Source of the DNA: Candidatus Njordarchaeota archaeon
GTDB taxonomy: Archaea > Asgardarchaeota > Njordarchaeia > Njordarchaeales > Njordarchaeaceae
Assembly: GCA_029856625.1 (NCBI GenBank)
Contig: JAHKLG010000090.1
Location: 1-5,997, forward strand
Length of the DNA stretch: 5,997 bases
Direction: 5' to 3'
The position numbers were made by a program, and so were the translations under genes. The notes beneath the pieces were generated by a model. It had not been told where the DNA came from, searched no databases, and worked only from the letters and a program-made list of their open reading frames with translations. Below, piece by piece: positions 1-5,236 of this stretch; position 1 is the first letter of the stretch; every line of letters starts with the position of its first letter.

Positions 1-359
1 TCAGCTAACGCTCCACGAAACCGGTAATTATCGTCCCATCGAATGATCTCATTCGCGATAGAATTAACATCTGGCGGGATAGAATGTATTATAATTGGTT
101 CTGGAGGTTTTAAAGCAATGACACGCTCCATTTGAATGGGAATTTCACTAATGATTACTTCCTCTTCTCTTCTAACACCACTTTCTACCGATTTCTCAGG
201 AATTTCATGTTTTTTCTCGTAAGCTCTTATTATCTGACGAAGCTTCCTATATTTTATCGCTAATATTATTAATCCCGTCGAAAGAGCAATGAAAAGGATG
301 CCTAATAGTAATAGTAGGGGATCAGAGTACACGCCAGCGAAAATATTTATTAGAAGCAT
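1..359 (-). CDS. Partial single-pass membrane protein, C-terminus beyond the window
   Basis: An uninterrupted reading frame of 119 codons begins at ATG (359-357) and runs off the left edge with no stop. The protein has a short N-terminus, one strong hydrophobic segment at about residues 14-35 (rich in Leu and Ile), then a basic stretch KYRKLRQ that by the positive-inside rule places the rest in the cytoplasm. Residues 45-80 are charged and acidic (EKSVESGVRREEE), residues 88-105 contain several prolines (KPPEP, IPPD), and an NEIIRWDDNYRF stretch near residue 108 may begin a folded domain. I do not recognise the family. It lies in the same orientation as the small GTPase but 320 bases away, with its own likely promoter, so it is probably a separate transcript. 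It looks like a membrane-anchored cytoplasmic protein; nothing visible assigns a function. Confidence 0.7.
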   Translation of the reverse strand, partial: MLLINIFAGVYSDPLLLLLGILFIALSTGLIILAIKYRKLRQIIRAYEKKHEIPEKSVESGVRREEEVIISEIPIQMERVIALKPPEPIIIHSIPPDVNSIANEIIRWDDNYRFRGALA

Positions 360-367
360 CCTTACTT

Positions 368-418
368 ACCCTAATATTGCAACATATAACAAAAAACTTT
401 AACCTAAACCCTAATATT
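368..418. repeat. Two perfect 11-bp direct repeats in a promoter
   Basis: ACCCTAATATT occurs at 368-378 and again at 408-418, 40 bases apart, which is close to four helical turns. Relative to the minus-strand gene starting at 359, one copy lies between the candidate TATA element and the start and the other lies upstream of it. This arrangement suits a regulator binding both flanks of the promoter, but in AT-rich DNA it could be chance. Confidence 0.35.
384..389 (-). promoter_or_regulatory. Candidate TATA element for the partial membrane-protein gene
   Basis: TTATAT on the minus strand lies 25-30 bases before the ATG at 359, where a TATA box would sit if the transcript is leaderless. There is no convincing ribosome binding site before the ATG, which agrees with leaderless translation. 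The match to the archaeal consensus is only moderate. Confidence 0.3.
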
Positions 419-514
419 AAATGTTATTGTTTTGAAATAACGAACTAGCTAAAACCTTTTACTCCTTAATCCTCTTTTAGCACTATTTTTTGCTCAATAG
501 ATAAAATATAATAT

Positions 515-570
515 TAAGTATTCAGAGCCCACAAATCAAGTGGTTTTTGTGGCGTAATCATCAACCTTAT
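515..570 (-). ncRNA. Weak candidate box C/D-like small RNA
   Basis: On the minus strand a TGATGA box (563-558) is followed 32 bases later by a CTGA box (525-522), the order of box C and box D in archaeal C/D sRNAs. A good TATA-like element, CTTATAAA at 610-603, lies 40-47 bases before the first box, so transcription could start roughly 10-15 bases upstream of it. The internal D'/C' pair is not clear, the terminal stem is poor, and the interval is shorter than the usual two-guide arrangement. The same stretch also holds a 7-bp hairpin (CCACAAA 529-535 with TTTGTGG 546-552), which gives another reading as a simple structured leader. No rRNA or tRNA target was identified. Confidence 0.18.
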
Positions 571-602
571 GAATAAGAAAGTGTGTTCTAGGTGTTGAAT
601 TA

Positions 603-610
603 TTTATAAG
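603..610 (-). promoter_or_regulatory. Orphan TATA-like element CTTATAAA
   Basis: CTTATAAA on the minus strand is a strong match to the archaeal TATA box, yet the next minus-strand gene starts about 245 bases further on and has a nearer promoter candidate. It therefore implies either a long leader for the left-edge gene or a separate non-coding transcript near 520-580. The plus-strand reading (TTTATAA) has no gene to serve. Confidence 0.3.
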
Positions 611-641
611 CCCGTTTACCCAAGTTTCATAGCATTAGTTA

Positions 642-656
642 GTAAAATAAAGGAAG
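642..656 (-). terminator. Possible T-rich terminator of the GTPase gene
   Basis: About 25-40 bases past the GTPase stop, the minus strand reads CTTCCTTTATTTTACT. T-rich tracts without a hairpin are typical of archaeal factor-independent termination. The surrounding DNA is AT-rich, so the signal is weak. Confidence 0.25.
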
Positions 657-680
657 CATTATAATGATATTACATTAGGA

Positions 681-1292
681 TTATGATGATTCCTCCTCCT
701 TAGTTAGTGAGAGTTTTTTCCTTCTCAATTCCTCTATCATGTACTTGAAGATGAGTTCTCCTAATGCTTGGAACGCCTTATCTATATTAATGTTTTGGAG
801 AGCCGATGTTTCAATGTAGGGCACCTTAAAACCGAATAGATCTGATAATTTCTTTGCAAGTTCTTCTCCCTCTTCTGCTGTAATGCATCCTGGAACGCTT
901 TCTCTTAGATCAATCTTATTCCCAATTAACACAATTGGATACTTTCCACCAGCATGTCTTATGAATTCCTTAGCCCATTCGATAGCATTATTATATGATT
1001 CCCTATTAGCCACATCAAAAACGAGGAGTGCGCCTCTAGCTCCAAGGTAGAATGCTGGACGGACATGTTTCCAGTGGGGTTGACCAGCTAAATCCCAGAT
1101 ATGCCAAATGAATTTTATTTCGCCGTATTCTGGTATCTCGATACTGCTTTCCTTCTTATAGAAATCAACACCTACTGTCATAATATATTCATGAATGAAC
1201 TCCCTACCCAAAAATCTATGAGCTATAGATGTTTTTCCTACGGCCCCATCTCCTATAAGAACAATCTTAACCTGAACCTCCCTCATTGACAT
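681..1292 (-). CDS. Rab/Ras-like small GTPase
   Basis: This protein of about 203 residues is a complete small GTP-binding switch of the Ras superfamily. Using the ATG at 1292, the motifs are: P-loop GDGAVGKT at 14-21, switch I threonine T39 within TVGVDF (very close to the Rab signature), DLAGQ at 67-71 with the glutamine equivalent to Ras Q61 kept, NKID at 125-128, and ETSAL at 161-165. FYLGARGALLVFD (81-93) also resembles the Rab segment after switch II. The protein should therefore bind and hydrolyse GTP. The C-terminus is charged (RRKKLSLTKEEESS) with no cysteine, so it cannot be prenylated like eukaryotic Rabs and is probably soluble. I chose ATG 1292 because a GAGTTGAT stretch precedes it; TTG 1301 and ATG 1286 are alternatives. 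Two dyads lie in its leader. No GAP, GEF or roadblock partner is seen nearby. Confidence 0.93.
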   Translation of the reverse strand: MSMREVQVKIVLIGDGAVGKTSIAHRFLGREFIHEYIMTVGVDFYKKESSIEIPEYGEIKFIWHIWDLAGQPHWKHVRPAFYLGARGALLVFDVANRESYNNAIEWAKEFIRHAGGKYPIVLIGNKIDLRESVPGCITAEEGEELAKKLSDLFGFKVPYIETSALQNINIDKAFQALGELIFKYMIEELRRKKLSLTKEEESS

Positions 1293-1301
1293 AATAATCA
1301 A

Positions 1302-1339
1302 CTCAGAGTATTAACTGAGGAAATGTCTTAATGAAGACA
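1302..1339 (-). promoter_or_regulatory. Two tandem dyads in the GTPase leader (operator or RNA hairpins)
   Basis: TGTCTT at 1324-1329 and AAGACA at 1334-1339 form a perfect 6-bp inverted repeat with a 4-base spacer. CTGAG and CTCAG, as read on the minus strand, form a second perfect 5-bp repeat at 1302-1319 with an 8-base spacer. The first overlaps the start site expected from the TATA box at 1352-1362; the second ends ten bases before the ATG. They could be operators for a dimeric repressor or hairpins in the 5' leader that affect translation. Confidence 0.4.
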
Positions 1340-1351
1340 ACTTTGTTATAA

Positions 1352-1362
1352 TATTTTTAAAG
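1352..1362 (-). promoter_or_regulatory. TATA box of the GTPase gene
   Basis: The minus strand reads CTTTAAAAATA, followed by more A/T. A start site about 25 bases downstream would fall near 1330, giving a leader of roughly 40 bases before ATG 1292. The element is partly symmetric but is too far from the operon start to be its main promoter. Confidence 0.5.
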
Positions 1363-1366
1363 CAAC

Positions 1367-1513
1367 ATGTTATACAATAACCATACACGTTTCCAACTAT
1401 TTGCTTCAGAGTTCTCTAAAAAGAATCAGAATCTAAAAATACCAATGTATGATGCTGAGAAAACACTTAGGGATTTCCCTTATGGTTTTATTATGATCCA
1501 GAATTGTAGTTAG
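1367..1513 (+). other. Doubtful 48-codon open frame
   Basis: The frame runs from ATG 1367 to TAG 1511-1513, with a second ATG at 1445. Its middle and end (IPMYDAEKTL, FPYGFIM) look more protein-like than random. However, it has no ribosome binding site, and the nearest TATA-like element is only a few bases before its first ATG, too close to serve it. It lies in a different frame from the following ATP-grasp gene. It could be chance, a small protein, or a decayed piece of a longer ATP-grasp N-terminus. Confidence 0.15.
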
Positions 1514-1543
1514 TTAAAAATGAAGTTTCTGCGGAGTAGCTAA

Positions 1544-1559
1544 GAAAAATTTATATTTT
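1544..1559 (+). promoter_or_regulatory. BRE/TATA promoter of the ligase operon
   Basis: GAAAAA (1544-1549) followed directly by TTTATATTTT (1550-1559) is a good archaeal BRE plus TATA box. A start site about 25 bases past the TATA centre falls near 1580, after the TTG at 1566. This supports a downstream start codon for the first gene. Confidence 0.6.
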
Positions 1560-1602
1560 ATCTGGTTGTTAAAGGTATTCGGTCTTCTCTTTTCCCCTCA
1601 TT

Positions 1603-1606
1603 GGTG
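1603..1606 (+). promoter_or_regulatory. Ribosome binding site favouring TTG 1614
   Basis: GGTG matches the core of the archaeal anti-Shine-Dalgarno target and ends 7 bases before an in-frame TTG at 1614. The earlier in-frame TTG at 1566 has no comparable site and precedes the predicted transcription start. Confidence 0.4.
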
Positions 1607-1613
1607 GGACAAG

Positions 1614-2828
1614 TTGTTAATCTGCGATTTCTACATTAGCTATGATGAGTGGGCAGAGACTAAATATTATCCATATGAGGGGTATGATTTCCTACTAGGT
1701 AGAGATGGATGCCTTTACTTCCTTGAGGCAAACGCTGTTCCAGCTGGTATTTATGTTCTCTCTGTCATAACTAGGATGCAATATAATGATTTACCACCTT
1801 ATGAGAAGCATTTAGCTAATGATTTAGTAAAATTCGTGGATAGATTCGCAGAAATGGCCCTCATATACTATTACTACGAGAGAGGAGAGTCCCCACAAAC
1901 GGCCATAGTAACCGTCCCACCTCATAGGGAAGGTTTTCTTAATCCTGAAAGGATAGCGATCAGCTACGCATTGAGGAGAAAGGGAATCAGAAGCTGGGTA
2001 GTTGGTAAATCAAAACTTATCTACGAGAACGGTTTTGTCTATTTCTTAGACCCTAAGAATCATGAAGAGATCTATCCAGATCTAATAATAAGAAGAAGTT
2101 TTGATTTTCCAAAAAAGGTAAAACAAATAGTGATAAATCCTAGCGAGGTTGGTTATATTACTGGAAGCAAGATAAGAACTTATAAGGTTATTTCTAAACT
2201 CTTAGATTCTCTACCAGAATTGGCCAAGTATGTTAAGATACCATTCACTTTGTATTCAAGATCACTTAATAAGGTAACCAGATACGTTGAAGAAATTTTA
2301 GAAATGGGCAAAAGGGTCATTGTTAAGCCTGCTAGCGGTTCTGGTGGAGAGGGTATAATTGTGATTAACTCTAAGGAGGAATTGGAGAGTAAGAAGGGAT
2401 TACTTGAGAAAAGCGCTCGAAATAAGAAATACTTGATGGTACAAGAATTGATTCTTCCTGCCCCTGTACTTATTAAGGGAAATAGATACTACGCCTTTGA
2501 CATCAGAGCATATGGCTTCATGGGACGATTAGTTGGTTTGCATCTCAGAAGAGCTCCGATACCTATTGATACAAATTATTTAGATTTAGACTATTACAAT
2601 GTCGTCAGTAATGTTTCTGCAGGAGGAGTACCCATAATTGCGCTAATGGATCGGCGTAGTAAAAGGGATCTCCGCTTTATAAGAACCAAGAAATACACTC
2701 TGAGGATGGCTGATAAAGTTTTCAGAACTGACGATTATGTAACCATAGTTGGGGGAGAATTACTCAGGAGAATTGAGTACATAGTTCGTGTTTTCTCTAA
2801 AGCAATTAGTTCTGCGACGTCCTTATAG
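1614..2828 (+). CDS. Circularly permuted ATP-grasp amide ligase (COG2308-like)
   Basis: With TTG 1614 as start the protein has 404 residues; starting at TTG 1566 it has 420. ATP-grasp elements appear in permuted order. The Mg-binding C-terminal motif of a normal ATP-grasp lies near the N-terminus (GYDFLLGRDG, then FLEANAVPAG with E38 and N40). It is followed by a middle region ending in LIIRRSFDF (R160, R161), then IVKPASGSGGEG (K238 and the glycine-rich loop 242-247), VQE (Q277, E278), FDIRAYGF (D296, R298) and VVSNVSAGG (N333). This order and these motifs match the COG2308 family, which is predicted to join a carboxylate to an amine using ATP. Bacterial members usually carry roughly 70-100 more N-terminal residues, so this one is compact or truncated. 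It is the first gene of an operon, 23 bases before the hydrolase. Its substrate is unknown; the family assignment is by motif recognition only. Confidence 0.85.
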   Translation: MLICDFYISYDEWAETKYYPYEGYDFLLGRDGCLYFLEANAVPAGIYVLSVITRMQYNDLPPYEKHLANDLVKFVDRFAEMALIYYYYERGESPQTAIVTVPPHREGFLNPERIAISYALRRKGIRSWVVGKSKLIYENGFVYFLDPKNHEEIYPDLIIRRSFDFPKKVKQIVINPSEVGYITGSKIRTYKVISKLLDSLPELAKYVKIPFTLYSRSLNKVTRYVEEILEMGKRVIVKPASGSGGEGIIVINSKEELESKKGLLEKSARNKKYLMVQELILPAPVLIKGNRYYAFDIRAYGFMGRLVGLHLRRAPIPIDTNYLDLDYYNVVSNVSAGGVPIIALMDRRSKRDLRFIRTKKYTLRMADKVFRTDDYVTIVGGELLRRIEYIVRVFSKAISSATSL

Positions 2829-2841
2829 ACCTAGAATTCTT

Positions 2842-2847
2842 GGTGAT
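2842..2847 (+). promoter_or_regulatory. Ribosome binding site GGTGAT of the hydrolase gene
   Basis: GGTGAT is a six-base match to the sequence complementary to the archaeal 16S 3' end. It sits four bases before TTG 2852 and overlaps the alternative starts TTG 2840 and GTG 2843, so TTG 2852 is the most likely start. Confidence 0.55.
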
Positions 2848-2851
2848 TGTT

Positions 2852-3763
2852 TTGAGTTTTAAAGTGAGATTAAAATATCTCAGTCTTATCAGGTTGTATT
2901 CTGAGATTAATAAGTTAGAAGAAAGTATAAGAAGCGGGGGGAGCATTGATTTTAATCTTGTGAAGAGAATCGCTAAGAAATTAAGAAGCTTTGATATTCT
3001 AGAAAATGGGGTTTCTCATACTCTCTTATGGGCGTTTCCCTTTGCAATATTTCTTGAGGAAGAAAAATTCTTTAAAAAGAAAAAATCCTTAATACGATTC
3101 CTAAGAACCTCGTTAGAAAAGGTGATAATGGAAAGGAATAAGGCGTTATGGGATAGGGGAAATAAGGAAAGTTTTGAAAGAATCATGCGTTTTGATCTTC
3201 CATTACCCCTAGAAGATTTAATCAGAGGGTTCGAATATATAGAGGGTAAAAAACCAGTTCTTCTCACAACCCCTCATGCGCAAGCTCCCCTTCAGGACGC
3301 ATTTGTTGAGGAGTTCGTTAAAAGAGTGGCGAGAAAGACCGCTGCTTATGCCTTAATATCAAGACTCTCTCGGGTATACATAGATTATAATCGAAAGATC
3401 GCACGAGTAACACCATTTAGGAGAATAATAGAAAGGCTTTCTCTTGTGGAGAAAAAAATAAAGCTCATCTTAGATATTCACAGCACATCTAATACTGAGT
3501 CCGAACATGATGTGGAGATTGGAATTTTCGGCGGATTATCAGTGTCTAGGAGATATGTTGTTAAGTTATTTGAGAAGCTAGTGGAATACGGATTAAGACC
3601 AGTTATTGAGAAGAAATATGTTGGAGGAGACATAATTCGTTATCATTCTTTCCCACCATTCGTAAACGCAATTCAGTTAGAATTTATAGATTTCTCAAGA
3701 GCCAAGAAGAGAAAAGCGGCTGAGAAAGCTCTTATTGATTACATTCTCTCTTTAAAGTTTTAG
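2852..3763 (+). CDS. N-formylglutamate amidohydrolase-like zinc hydrolase (COG3741-like)
   Basis: The protein has 303 residues from TTG 2852. The C-terminal part (about 130-303) carries the motif series of N-formylglutamate amidohydrolases: TTPHAQ (H142, probable zinc ligand), SRVYIDYNR (173-181), DIHST (208-212, with H210 a second probable zinc ligand), DVEIG (220-224), GGDIIRYHS (258-266) and AIQLEF (273-278). This family hydrolyses an amide on a glutamate-like substrate and is related to zinc carboxypeptidases. Residues 1-130 are a mostly helical, charged extension that I do not recognise and that typical HutG proteins lack. Its place between two amide-forming ligases argues against histidine breakdown and for processing of the product they make, for example removing a blocking group or trimming a glutamyl amide. 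It is 23 bases after the ATP-grasp gene and 10 before the GCS2 gene, so almost surely cotranscribed. Confidence 0.82.
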   Translation: MSFKVRLKYLSLIRLYSEINKLEESIRSGGSIDFNLVKRIAKKLRSFDILENGVSHTLLWAFPFAIFLEEEKFFKKKKSLIRFLRTSLEKVIMERNKALWDRGNKESFERIMRFDLPLPLEDLIRGFEYIEGKKPVLLTTPHAQAPLQDAFVEEFVKRVARKTAAYALISRLSRVYIDYNRKIARVTPFRRIIERLSLVEKKIKLILDIHSTSNTESEHDVEIGIFGGLSVSRRYVVKLFEKLVEYGLRPVIEKKYVGGDIIRYHSFPPFVNAIQLEFIDFSRAKKRKAAEKALIDYILSLKF

Positions 3764-3767
3764 AGGG
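3762..3767 (+). promoter_or_regulatory. Ribosome binding site of the GCS2 gene
   Basis: AGAGGG overlaps the stop codon of the hydrolase gene and ends six bases before ATG 3774. It leaves no spacing for the in-frame TTG at 3768, so it supports ATG 3774 and suggests translational coupling with the upstream gene. Confidence 0.5.
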
Positions 3768-3773
3768 TTGAAT

Positions 3774-5204
3774 ATGACTCAGCGTCTGGCAGATTATAAG
3801 GTTCTAGTAGGTGTTGAGGAGGAATTATTCATAGTTAATTCTCGTGGCTTTCTTGCAAAAGCTTCAGAAGCGGTCTCTAAGGAGCTTATCCAGCATTTAA
3901 GAGAGGATCCAGAATTGCTGGAGGAAGCTAGAAAGTACTTATTTGGACTTCAATGGGAACCGAATCCAAGCCAGATAGAATATGTTACTCTTCCCACACC
4001 AATAGAGCGCATTGTGGATGCGGTGTGTTTTGGTAGAGAATTATTAGCTAAGGCCGCGCAGAATATAGGCTTGCTTATTTATGTTGGGAGTACGCATCCC
4101 GTCCAGAGTACGCCACTACCAATTAATGGTACTCACATCAATATATCGATTCGGAAGAAAAACAATAAGAGGCTTCCTCTTAGAGCACTTACCTATATCT
4201 ATAATAATATAAGGAATCACTTACCAGAACTCATAGCACTATCAGCAAACTCACCTGTTTGCGCGGGAGAATACACAGGATTCGCTAGTTCCAGACTTAG
4301 GTACAGTAAGGTCTTAAGAGTTTCTGAATATGGTAAGATTAGGAGAATTCCTCTATCGATAGTCCCACGCAGGAAGAGAATGGTCTTCAGATACATTATT
4401 TTATTCAATAAACCCAAAGCGCATGAATATAAACTAGTTGTTAACCAAGCCGGAAATAGGCTTCTAGATATAACACCTAGAGGACCTATTACCAATATTA
4501 TAGAGGATATTCGAAAATCCCCTAGAGAGACAAGGATTGAGATCAGAGCTATTGATAATCAATCAAGTGAGAAATTCCTGAGTGATATAATAAAGATAAT
4601 TGCTGGTTTAGCCCTTGAAGCTCTGCACAAATTAATTAGGGGGGAAAGGATAAAAGAGCGGCCTCAGCTCATAGCGAATAGGGAGAAAGCTATAAGATCT
4701 GGTATAGATGCTACTTTTCTCATCAATGGGGAATCTATAAGCGCTTACGAAGCTGTGAAAATGATGCTTGAGCGGATTAGTTATTACCTAGATTTACTAG
4801 ATTTAAAGCTGGAATCTCCCATCGCAAGAGCTATTCCCGAAATAAAGTATTATGGTGCTCCGAAGATAATAGATGAGGATGGAATATATGGTCGCCTCTT
4901 ACTAAGAGGTAAAACTATTGTGAATGTGAGGATAGGGACTGAGAGAGTTCTTCTTGATAATTTTGGTGTCACGAAAGTACTCCCTCCCAATTCCTTAGTA
5001 AAAGGTCTTTTGTTAAGAGATTACTCCCTAAAATGGGTAAGTGAGAAACCAGGAATAATCCATAGATACAAAGAGATTCGAAGAAGATATTGGTTAATGA
5101 TGAATGAAGGATATATAAGAATTCTACCAGGAGATGAAATCATCAGCGCGGAGTCTGCTGCTCAATTCTTAAGTAACAGGCTTGAGAAATACTTATTGGA
5201 ATAA
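3774..5204 (+). CDS. GCS2/YbdK-type glutamate-cysteine ligase-like carboxylate-amine ligase (COG2170-like)
   Basis: This 476-residue protein belongs to the glutamine-synthetase-fold ligase family that includes YbdK and GCS2 glutamate-cysteine ligases, which use ATP to join the side-chain carboxylate of glutamate, or a similar acid, to an amine. The visible motifs are GVEEELF (13-19, metal-binding acids), EPNPSQIEY (62-70), GSTHP (105-109), NGTHINI (118-124), ALSANSPV (156-163), FASSRLRYS (170-178), RIEIRAIDNQ (254-263) and NREKAIRSGIDA (302-313). YbdK-type proteins are about 370 residues; here about 125 extra residues follow position 350 and match nothing I recognise. The family does not by itself prove glutathione or gamma-glutamylcysteine synthesis, and no ordinary glutathione synthetase is adjacent. 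The partner ligase is instead the permuted ATP-grasp protein. It is the last gene of the operon, 10 bases after the hydrolase. Confidence 0.9.
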   Translation: MTQRLADYKVLVGVEEELFIVNSRGFLAKASEAVSKELIQHLREDPELLEEARKYLFGLQWEPNPSQIEYVTLPTPIERIVDAVCFGRELLAKAAQNIGLLIYVGSTHPVQSTPLPINGTHINISIRKKNNKRLPLRALTYIYNNIRNHLPELIALSANSPVCAGEYTGFASSRLRYSKVLRVSEYGKIRRIPLSIVPRRKRMVFRYIILFNKPKAHEYKLVVNQAGNRLLDITPRGPITNIIEDIRKSPRETRIEIRAIDNQSSEKFLSDIIKIIAGLALEALHKLIRGERIKERPQLIANREKAIRSGIDATFLINGESISAYEAVKMMLERISYYLDLLDLKLESPIARAIPEIKYYGAPKIIDEDGIYGRLLLRGKTIVNVRIGTERVLLDNFGVTKVLPPNSLVKGLLLRDYSLKWVSEKPGIIHRYKEIRRRYWLMMNEGYIRILPGDEIISAESAAQFLSNRLEKYLLE

Positions 5205-5212
5205 ATAGATTT

Positions 5213-5236
5213 GTTAGCTATAGGATGAGAGCTAAC
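5213..5236. terminator. Hairpin at the convergent gene ends
   Basis: GTTAGCT (5213-5219) and AGCTAAC (5230-5236) form a perfect 7-bp stem with a 10-base loop. It starts nine bases after the GCS2 stop and includes the last codons of the DUF1614 gene. It could slow or end transcription from either side, but no strong T-tract follows on either strand. Confidence 0.3.

Larger units (their letters stand above)
360..680. other. Intergenic region without a protein gene
   Basis: No reading frame of useful length exists on either strand; the longest candidates are about 15 codons (minus, from 560) and 9 codons (plus, from 569). The stretch holds the promoter and direct repeats of the left-edge gene, a minus-strand TATA-like CTTATAAA at 603-610, a small inverted repeat at 529-552 within a possible small RNA, and a T-rich tract that may end the GTPase transcript. 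Confidence 0.6.
1293..1613. other. Divergent intergenic region between the GTPase and the ligase operon
   Basis: This 321-base region holds the GTPase leader dyads and TATA box on the left, and the operon's BRE/TATA on the right. Between them lies a 48-codon plus-strand frame (1367-1513) of doubtful status and a short AGGGA-TT-TCCCT dyad at 1469-1480. From 1524 to 1613 the frame of the ATP-grasp gene is open without a stop, so the alternative TTG start at 1566 lies inside this region. Confidence 0.55.

Noticed and set aside
569..598. Nine-codon plus-strand frame encoding MNKKVCSRC
   Set aside because: It is too short, has no ribosome binding site, and the two-cysteine pattern is easily due to chance.
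1276..1281. Perfect Shine-Dalgarno-like GGAGGT on the minus strand near the GTPase start
   Set aside because: It lies after ATG 1292 and 1286 and is followed by no usable start before the P-loop; it encodes residues near the N-terminus (REV) and is likely coincidental.
1101..1289. Plus-strand open frame of 62 codons
   Set aside because: It lies wholly antisense to the GTPase coding sequence, which has clear family motifs, and it shows no motif or ribosome binding site of its own.
1469..1480. Short dyad AGGGA-TT-TCCCT
   Set aside because: It is only 12 bases long, not placed at either promoter, and such repeats are expected by chance in this length of DNA.
3016..3267. Minus-strand open frame of 83 codons
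   Set aside because: It is antisense to the FGase-like hydrolase gene, and its low-complexity composition reflects the complement of that gene's Lys/Glu-rich codons.
2852..3763. Calling the hydrolase HutG of histidine degradation
   Set aside because: No other histidine-utilisation gene is present, the N-terminal extension is atypical, and the operon partners are biosynthetic ligases.
4217..4495. Minus-strand open frame of 92 codons
   Set aside because: It is antisense to the core of the GCS2 gene, including its conserved motifs, and has no features of a real protein.
3774..5204. Calling the GCS2 gene a true glutamate-cysteine ligase for glutathione
   Set aside because: The family includes ligases with other amine substrates, no standard glutathione synthetase is adjacent, and the neighbours point to a different product.
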